DNA of 36,391 bases from an uncultured Clostridium sp. (GTDB lineage Bacteria > Bacillota > Clostridia > Lachnospirales > Lachnospiraceae). Positions 30,786-36,391 of the stretch are shown piece by piece. The stretch is from assembly GCF_900547735.1 (NCBI RefSeq), contig NZ_URHZ01000058.1, forward strand, positions 1 through 36,391, given 5' to 3'. The position numbers and the translations under genes are program-made. The notes beneath the pieces are model-generated. The model was given only the letters and a program-made list of their open reading frames with translations. It was not told where the DNA came from and ran no database searches. Each line of letters begins with the position of its first letter. Positions within the stretch are counted from its first letter, which is position 1.

Positions 30786-33659
30786 TTAGTCTCCGTTGAT
30801 TCTCTCGTTGGATGCGTCTAACGCTCCCGAGGTCATAATATCATCAAGTGTCGTATTCTTATAATAGTAGCGGTATACATGTTTTGCCGCCATGGCGGCG
30901 TTGGACGACGAATAGCCGTTTGGAATGTTGACGGTTACGGCGATTTCCGGATTCTCATAGGGAGCAAAGGAAACGAAGAATGCATGGTTTCCTCTCTTCT
31001 CGGTCTCCTGGGCCGTACCTGTTTTTCCTGCTATATGGACATCCAGGTTATTGAAAATACGTTTGGTACTGCTGTTTGCGATAACCTGTCTCATACCCTG
31101 CTGCACCGCATCCCATGTGGAAGGGGCGAATTCAAGCTGGGCGTGAACCGCCGGAGTGTAATCCTTCACCAGGTTGCCCTTGGAGTCGGTCTCCCTGTCG
31201 ATCAGGCTTAAATCAAAAACAGTTCCTCTGTTGGCCAGGGCCGTCACATAGCGGGCGAGCTGGACATTGGTATAGTTGTGAGTACCCTGTCCCATTGCGG
31301 AACGCTCCGGGTCGGTGTTACTAATCTCAGGCTTCGCCTCGAAAATTTCAATTCCGGAAGGCTGATCCAGGCCGAACATCGTAGCATATTTCCGGATTAC
31401 CTCCAGGCCTTTTTCGGGGTTGTAATTCCCTTCTTCATCGAGAGACAGCCTGTGGGCCAGATCCGAGAAAAAGTAGTTACAGGAATTCTCGATACCGCCG
31501 ATAATATTTAACGGGCCGTGGAATCCCGGATACTTCCAGCATTTGATTGGATTGCTCACCTCTTCGTAAATACCGGTACAGTTAATGGTCTCGTCGATCC
31601 GGATGGCGCCCTCTTCCAGGCCGGCTATGGCCGTGATTGGTTTAAAGGTGGATCCCGGCGCCTTCAGCGTCTGAGTCGCGTTGTTTCTAAGCGGCAGAGA
31701 CTGGTCCGAATTGAGCTGTGCAAAGTATTCCGGATCGGAAATCCGGTTGCTGTCGTAGCTTGGATACGTAACGAGGGCCATAACCTCTCCCGTGCGGACG
31801 TTGGTGACGACACAGCTCGCCGTACAGGGATCGAGAGCCAGCTGGGCCGGTGTAATCTCGATATTGCGTATCTTGTTCATCAGGAATTCAAAGGCATATT
31901 CATCTCCGCTGGAACGGAGACGGCTTACCTCCTCCTCATCATAGGCCAGCACATTCTGGGAATAGAGGGCAAGGCAGAGTTCTTTTCCCGTCACCACATT
32001 ATTGTTGATCAGGTAGCGGTATATCTTTTTCGTGAACTCGCGGTCCTCCTCCAGGTTCTGGAACACGTAGTCCACCAGGGCGGAGAATACATCGTCGGCG
32101 TTGGAATACTTGCTGGTGATATTAAGCTTTGTCGTATCAATCCAGTTGCTGGCAATACCGTAGTAGAGGTAATCCCTCAAACTGATGGCGTTGTTCTTCC
32201 ATGCCTGGTACTCCGCGCTCGTCGTGTCGATGGAATCCCTGAGGACAACACCCGCCTCGTCACTGGCGAGATAGGTGTAAATGTAAATCATGTACGCCTG
32301 CATCTCTTCCGATAAATCCCGCATCATTGCGGCATTTCCGGACATGAGTTCATTCTTGATGTCGCTCTCAACCCTGGCCCTGGCGTTCAGATATTTGGCA
32401 TTGATCTGGCGCTCCACATCGGAGGCCTCCTCGGATGCGAACTGATCCAGGGACAGGACGTTGTTGTTGATTAACTGGAAATAGGCGTCTTTAATCGGCA
32501 GTTTGATATTGGAGGAGTCGGTGTAAACAATCTCACTTGCTTCCTGATTGACAATCGTCTTCAGAAGCACACCGGCAAGCTGCCGCTCCAGTATGTTGTA
32601 GATTGCCTTTTGTAAATCGAGATCCAGTGTCAGCCAGATATCATTGCCGGCCACGGGCTGGACTTCATCCGTAATCTTCAGTATTCTTCCCACATTGTCC
32701 ACATAGGCGGTCTGGGAACCTTTCTTCCCCTTGAGCTCCAGCTCCATGGAGGACTCGATACCGGTTCTTCCGACGACATCGTTGAGCTCATAATCGTCGT
32801 TGACCTGTTTCAGTTCTTCCAGACGTTCCGTTGTAACTTTTCCGGTATAACCTACAATCGGAGCAAAATAAAGACTCTCGTTGTAGACGCGGATAGTGGA
32901 TTCATCGATGTCGACGCCCGGCAGGATAGACGAGTGCTCCAATATGTCGGCTACCGTCTCATCGCTGATATTGGTGGCGATGGTGGTCGTCTCGTACTTC
33001 TGGAAAGCGGTAAAACGCATGGTGTACCGGATGTTAATCATCTGAAGGGCGATATCATCCGGAACCTCTATCGGGTCGCCGCTTCTGTCCTTCGTCTCTT
33101 CCAGCTTATACTTCTTCTTTAATTGGTCAAAAAGTTCTCCGGCCGTGACGTCTGCGGGTGCATCGCCATCCTTATCCGTCAGTTCATCCACGCTTTTAAG
33201 ACCGTATAGATCTCTTAAAAACCGCTTTCTGGCTGCCTCTGTCTTTGTGGAATAGGCCACTTCTCCATCGTGGTCTATCATAAGTTCAAGGCTTCCCTGG
33301 GCGGTTTCACCGTGTTTGTTCAGAATCGTTACCAGTTCGTAGAGCATACTGTTCCAGTCGGCATCTTTCTTAAAGGCTCCGATATCCTGTATGGTAACGG
33401 AATACGCCAGCTCATTATAAGCCAGGACATTTCCGTTTCTGTCGTAAATATTGCCCCTTGTACTTGCTGTCTTTATTACTTTTTCTGCCAGGGCTATATA
33501 GGCATCCTGATACTCTTCTCCCTCGACGATCTGCAGCTTGAACAGCCTGCCGACCAACACGCAGAACATGATTAAAAAGACTGCGGACAGGGCGAAGAGA
33601 CGGGAGGTAACCACTTTTTTTATCACTTCTTTTAAAAACTCTTTCAGGTCATCAAACAA
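30786..33659 (-). CDS. mrdA: class B penicillin-binding protein 2 with large insertion
   Basis: A 957-residue class B PBP. One N-terminal transmembrane helix (about residues 20-42) leads to the PBP dimerisation domain (about 55-330). The transpeptidase active site is S670-x-x-K673 (APGSTFKP), S726-x-N728 (NSCNYFF) and K879-T-G-T. Typical PBP2 proteins are near 600-700 residues. Here about 240 residues are inserted between LDLDLQKAIYNIL (near 345-360) and CVVTNVRTGEVMALVTYPSYD (near 612). The insert is acidic and mostly helical. The enzyme cross-links side-wall peptidoglycan with RodA. The insert is outside the membrane and could bind a partner. The gene overlaps mreD by 8 bases. Confidence 0.94.
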   Translation of the reverse strand: MFDDLKEFLKEVIKKVVTSRLFALSAVFLIMFCVLVGRLFKLQIVEGEEYQDAYIALAEKVIKTASTRGNIYDRNGNVLAYNELAYSVTIQDIGAFKKDADWNSMLYELVTILNKHGETAQGSLELMIDHDGEVAYSTKTEAARKRFLRDLYGLKSVDELTDKDGDAPADVTAGELFDQLKKKYKLEETKDRSGDPIEVPDDIALQMINIRYTMRFTAFQKYETTTIATNISDETVADILEHSSILPGVDIDESTIRVYNESLYFAPIVGYTGKVTTERLEELKQVNDDYELNDVVGRTGIESSMELELKGKKGSQTAYVDNVGRILKITDEVQPVAGNDIWLTLDLDLQKAIYNILERQLAGVLLKTIVNQEASEIVYTDSSNIKLPIKDAYFQLINNNVLSLDQFASEEASDVERQINAKYLNARARVESDIKNELMSGNAAMMRDLSEEMQAYMIYIYTYLASDEAGVVLRDSIDTTSAEYQAWKNNAISLRDYLYYGIASNWIDTTKLNITSKYSNADDVFSALVDYVFQNLEEDREFTKKIYRYLINNNVVTGKELCLALYSQNVLAYDEEEVSRLRSSGDEYAFEFLMNKIRNIEITPAQLALDPCTASCVVTNVRTGEVMALVTYPSYDSNRISDPEYFAQLNSDQSLPLRNNATQTLKAPGSTFKPITAIAGLEEGAIRIDETINCTGIYEEVSNPIKCWKYPGFHGPLNIIGGIENSCNYFFSDLAHRLSLDEEGNYNPEKGLEVIRKYATMFGLDQPSGIEIFEAKPEISNTDPERSAMGQGTHNYTNVQLARYVTALANRGTVFDLSLIDRETDSKGNLVKDYTPAVHAQLEFAPSTWDAVQQGMRQVIANSSTKRIFNNLDVHIAGKTGTAQETEKRGNHAFFVSFAPYENPEIAVTVNIPNGYSSSNAAMAAKHVYRYYYKNTTLDDIMTSGALDASNERINGD

Positions 33660-34176
33660 GATTCTTGTCTCTCCTTTGCTCCCACGCCTTCAGTTTACGG
33701 TATATGAATAAGAAGAAACGGTAAACAATCAGGGTGGTTACGGTTGTAAAAATGATTTCCGGAATCATGATTTTTATAAAATAATGGCCGAAATTCAGCC
33801 TGTTTCTGATGAGAAAGCGGAAAATATAAATGTACATATTATATGCCAGATCATTGACGATACTGAGCACAAGAGGCAGGGTGATATAGTCCTCATAATA
33901 GTACTTCGTGCAGATCCCGTTCAGGTATCCCATGTTGATAAAAAACAGGGTGTAAAAACCAAACGGGCCGCTGTAAAAAAGATCCATAAAAAGCCCTGCT
34001 ATCAGCCCGTAGAACATACCGGCTTCCTTACCCTCGATAAAACCGAAGATAAATACGGTGATCAGGAGCAGATTCGGCGCAGAGGACAGAAAGGCAATCT
34101 GCGGAAACACGCATATCTGGATCGTAAATGCCAGGATGAGAAGTATAATATTAATCAGTGCTTTTCGCATCTTCAT
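33652..34176 (-). CDS. mreD: rod shape-determining protein MreD
   Basis: A 174-residue integral membrane protein with about five helices. It has the family pattern SSAPNLLLITVFIFGFIEG and AGMFYGLIAGLFMDLFYSG in the first 60 residues. A basic tail ends EQRRDKNLV. MreD links the elongasome proteins within the membrane. The gene begins inside the end of mreC (26-base overlap) and ends inside the start of mrdA (8-base overlap). Confidence 0.92.
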   Translation of the reverse strand: MKMRKALINIILLILAFTIQICVFPQIAFLSSAPNLLLITVFIFGFIEGKEAGMFYGLIAGLFMDLFYSGPFGFYTLFFINMGYLNGICTKYYYEDYITLPLVLSIVNDLAYNMYIYIFRFLIRNRLNFGHYFIKIMIPEIIFTTVTTLIVYRFFLFIYRKLKAWEQRRDKNLV

Positions 34177-34999
34177 CTCCCCCGTTTTTCAGTTGGGTGA
34201 TTACCAGTACTTCCTGGAGGTTATCGAACTCCGCCACCGGGACAATATAGCCTGATTTTGTGACATTGTTGGCGTCTGTGGCCAGATCGGCGGCATATCC
34301 GATCAGAATTCCGGGAAGGAAAACATCACTGATATTGGAAGTGACAATCTTATCACCGTTCTGGATATCGTCGTCCTTTTTAATATGATCAAGGCCGAGA
34401 CGGCCTTCCTGATACAGGGTCAGGTTTCCGGACACGTTACAGGTGGCGCCGGAGCGCATGGACATACCGCTCACATTGCTGTCGTCGTCGATAATCGCCC
34501 TGACGGTGGCGTAATTGGCTCCCACATCGGTGACAATACCGACTAAGCCGCCTCCGGCCATGACGTTCATATCCACCTTGATTCCGTCGGCGGAACCTTT
34601 ATCGATCCTAAAAATCTGGAACCAGTTGCCGGAGTCCTTGGCAATGACGCGCGCGGCCACCTTCTCATACTGCATGTAGTCCTGATCAAGCTGGTAGAGC
34701 TCCCTCAGGCGTTCCAGTTCAAACTGTTCCGACTGCAGGCGGTTGTTCTCCTCCGTGAGCTGATCGATCCGCTGCGTAAGACGGGCGTTCTCAGCCTGGG
34801 CCTCCTTCAGGGAGGAATAGTCCCTGATATTATTGTAAAGACTTGTCCCCACCGTGTTCATACCGGATTGCAGAGGTACAAGAAAGTATCCGACGCCGGT
34901 CCGAAGCGGTGTAAGAAAACTGCTGTTTATGGACGTTACGGCAATCAGCAGGATACAAAAAGCAGACAGTCCTGCCAGGATATATTTGCTCTTCTTCAT
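34151..34999 (-). CDS. mreC: rod shape-determining protein MreC
   Basis: A 282-residue protein. One transmembrane helix (about residues 7-27) precedes a coiled coil (about 62-110, with LKEAQAENARLTQRIDQL). The C-terminal double beta-barrel holds GLVGIVTDVGANYATVRAIIDDDSNVS and NISDVFLPGILIGYAADL. MreC is the extracytoplasmic scaffold of the elongasome and activates PBP2. It starts 2 bases after radC, where mreB would usually lie. Confidence 0.96.
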   Translation of the reverse strand: MKKSKYILAGLSAFCILLIAVTSINSSFLTPLRTGVGYFLVPLQSGMNTVGTSLYNNIRDYSSLKEAQAENARLTQRIDQLTEENNRLQSEQFELERLRELYQLDQDYMQYEKVAARVIAKDSGNWFQIFRIDKGSADGIKVDMNVMAGGGLVGIVTDVGANYATVRAIIDDDSNVSGMSMRSGATCNVSGNLTLYQEGRLGLDHIKKDDDIQNGDKIVTSNISDVFLPGILIGYAADLATDANNVTKSGYIVPVAEFDNLQEVLVITQLKNGGDEDAKSTD

Positions 35000-35001
35000 A
35001 G

Positions 35002-35694
35002 CTATATAATTCCCCGTTCTTTAAAACTGAAATAAGAATTATCTCCAATGATAATGTGATCCAGAAGCCGGATTCCGAGAAGCGCCCCCGCCTCCTTCAC
35101 CTGCGCGGTCAGTTTCCTGTCTTCGCTGCTGGGAGTGGGGTCTCCGCTGGGATGGTTGTGAACCAGTATAATATGGACTGCATGGTGACGCAGCGCCTCT
35201 ATAAACATCTCTCTGGGGGAAGCAACCGACATGTTGACAGTGCCCCGGAATATCAGTGAATCCTTAATCAGTACATTTTTCGTATTCAGCATCATCAGAT
35301 GCAGTTCTTCCTGTTCCATATGGCGCATATCTTCCATATAAAAGCCGGAAATGGCGGACGGTTCTGTGAAAACGACCGCTTCTTCGGTGACCAGTGTCTT
35401 CCATATACGTCTGGACAGTTCACCGATACAAAGTAATTCGATTCCTTTGACCTTGCCGATTCCCCTGACAGCCATAAGCTCGGGGAGGGACAGGTGGAGA
35501 AGTCCCAGGATTCCGCCCGGATAATTGATATCCAGTATTCTCCTGGCCAGCTCGAGGGAAGTCTCCCCTCTGGCACCGGTTCTCAAAATAACAGCCAGTA
35601 ATTCTGCATCGGTAAGGCCTTCCGGTCCCGATGCCAGGCACTTTTCATAAGGTCTGTCCGAATTGGGCAGTTCTTTCATCGTAAGTCTTTCCAT
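35002..35694 (-). CDS. radC: RadC family JAB/MPN domain protein
   Basis: A 230-residue RadC. A helix-hairpin-helix like N-terminal half (about residues 15-100, with LMAVRGIGKVKGIELLCIGELSRR) precedes the JAB/MPN metalloprotease-like domain. Its metal motif is VHNHPSGDPTPSSED (His-x-His, then Ser and Asp). The biochemical role of RadC is unsettled and the old link to DNA repair is doubtful. The ATG at 35694 has GGGAGGATAT before it and is preferred to the TTG at 35706. Its place in front of the mre genes is conserved in Firmicutes. Confidence 0.95.
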   Translation of the reverse strand: MERLTMKELPNSDRPYEKCLASGPEGLTDAELLAVILRTGARGETSLELARRILDINYPGGILGLLHLSLPELMAVRGIGKVKGIELLCIGELSRRIWKTLVTEEAVVFTEPSAISGFYMEDMRHMEQEELHLMMLNTKNVLIKDSLIFRGTVNMSVASPREMFIEALRHHAVHIILVHNHPSGDPTPSSEDRKLTAQVKEAGALLGIRLLDHIIIGDNSYFSFKERGII

Positions 35695-35811
35695 ATATCC
35701 TCCCAACCGTGCCTCTCCAAGTACAGTTTAGGATAACAGCAGCGAAAAGTACGCTCCGCGGACTTCCCATTGCCGGTCAACCGGAGGATCCGGTCTGCCG
35801 GATTTCCATAA

Positions 35812-36066
35812 TCAGACCAGACGATATGTAATCACTGCAATAATCACGCCGACAATGCTTGCCATCGTGATTCTGATTGTCAGGCCGAACGTGATGACAA
35901 GAATCCCGAAATTAAGGACAACCGGTTCGGTCAGCCCGAATGTCTCACCGAAATTCAGCCATGTCAGCCACGGAATACCGGAAGCCAGATTCCCGATAAA
36001 ACCGCCAAGCACAATGCCCGTCAGCAAAAACAACAGCAGGATCCAGAAGTTTTTTGCTCTGCTCAT
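35812..36066 (-). CDS. DUF4321 family membrane protein
   Basis: An 84-residue membrane protein of the DUF4321 family, with three hydrophobic segments (about residues 8-28, 48-62 and 66-82). WLNFGETFGLTEPVVLNFGILVITFG-like sequence fills the middle. Family members are typically found beside radC or maf in Clostridia, as here. Function is unknown. An extended -10 promoter lies about 75 bases upstream, and the gene probably leads the shape operon. Between it and radC lie two small GC-rich hairpins (stem ATCCGG / CCGGAT near 35788-35803) without a T run. Confidence 0.88.
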   Translation of the reverse strand: MSRAKNFWILLLFLLTGIVLGGFIGNLASGIPWLTWLNFGETFGLTEPVVLNFGILVITFGLTIRITMASIVGVIIAVITYRLV

Positions 36067-36391
36067 ATCTGTTCGTTCTCTCCCTTATATCCCGGTTAGC
36101 AACTATTCACATAGATGGATAATTGAACCGATTCTTCTTATTGTAGCATAAACCGGCCTGCCTGTATACATTGGGATGACCAGTTTTTTATTAAAGATTT
36201 ATTAATGGAATTGAAAAATTTTGGCGCGGAGGGGGTGGATGGACGGGGAGTGATAGGTGGTTGAGGGCTTCAGTCCGCGGGGAGATTGTTGTGAACGGGG
36301 AATACGGGCAGAAATGAATTCCTCCGGGAAACGCTTGCGCTCTTCGAAGTACATAACGGTACTAACCTCGAAAAAACCTCGGTAAGTGCCG
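36067..36391. other. right-edge intergenic region
   Basis: About 325 bases without a gene. It holds the promoter before the DUF4321 gene, an AT-rich stretch, a strongly G-rich plus-strand tract (36222-36267), and a final segment (36358-36391) with direct repeats of AACCTCG at 36364-36370 and 36375-36381 flanked by imperfect inverted arms. The last part may belong to a repeat or to a unit that continues outside the window. Confidence 0.5.
36140..36168 (-). promoter_or_regulatory. promoter of the DUF4321/radC/mre/min operon
   Basis: Minus strand TATACA (36163-36168), 17-base spacer, TACAAT (36140-36145), with TGC directly before the -10 box, an extended -10 feature. The start codon of the DUF4321 gene lies 73 bases downstream. 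It is the only good promoter I see before the shape operon. Confidence 0.55.

Noticed and set aside
31518..32315. 265-codon open frame antisense to mrdA
   Set aside because: It is a shadow of the GC-biased codon positions of PBP2; no signal or family pattern and no ribosome site.
35760..35805. Terminator between the DUF4321 gene and radC
   Set aside because: Two short GC-rich stems occur without a T run; read-through into radC seems likely.

Overview
The window looks like chromosome of a low-to-mid GC Gram-positive anaerobe of the class Clostridia. It is most like the Lachnospiraceae (the Clostridium symbiosum / Enterocloster neighbourhood). This rests on the family mix (DUF4317, DUF3788, DUF4321, YitT, YlmH, SepF, a large clostridial-type PBP2) and on strong AGGAGG-type ribosome sites. 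The species assignment is inference. I recognise 39 protein genes. All but one (yitT) lie on the minus strand, so the story reads from right to left. I see no rRNA, tRNA, CRISPR array, transposase or integrase.

Right part, 36066 to 26382: a cell-shape and division operon. The order in transcription is DUF4321, radC, mreC, mreD, mrdA (PBP2), minC, minD, minE, rodA, mgsA and a lipoprotein D,D-carboxypeptidase. It carries the elongasome synthase pair (RodA plus PBP2), its scaffolds (MreC, MreD) and the septum-placement system (MinCDE). mreB, usually between radC and mreC, is missing. PBP2 carries an insertion of roughly 240 residues, and rodA contains a perfect 17-bp inverted repeat.

Middle, 26289 to 18882: a small P-loop NTPase, then an HlyD-like envelope protein, yggS, sepF, ylmH, aroB, lspA and rluD. 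This is a variant of the Firmicute ylm/lspA/rluD division cluster, without ylmG or divIVA and with aroB inserted. A cytidylate-kinase-like gene follows under its own promoter and strong terminator.

Centre-left, 18730 to 8951: a secreted NlpC/P60 peptidase with a long low-complexity linker, an AlkZ/YcaQ-like winged-helix protein, a zinc-ribbon protein, the plus-strand yitT, a multi-span membrane protein, a response regulator / histidine kinase / two-span membrane protein operon, an FG-GAP-like lipoprotein and a small Cys-cluster protein.

Left, 8815 to 3490: the most interesting region, a four-gene tightly overlapping operon. It encodes an MGT-type glycosyltransferase, a fusion of an OleD/3-beta-HSD-like reductase with a metallo-beta-lactamase-fold hydrolase, a PaaK/F390-synthetase-like adenylate-forming enzyme, and a type III ketosynthase with an intact Cys-His-Asn triad. 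The set has the logic of a head-to-head acyl condensation (Ole-like) pathway whose hydrolase and ligase steps are replaced by unrelated folds and whose product would be glycosylated. I infer an undescribed glycolipid or beta-hydroxy-acyl metabolite. The far left (3435 to 390) is a string of small accessory genes: a short DUF4317 protein, a GNAT acetyltransferase, a secreted DUF1266 protein, a DUF3788 protein and a VanZ-like protein. The last is preceded by a 15-bp tandem repeat array.
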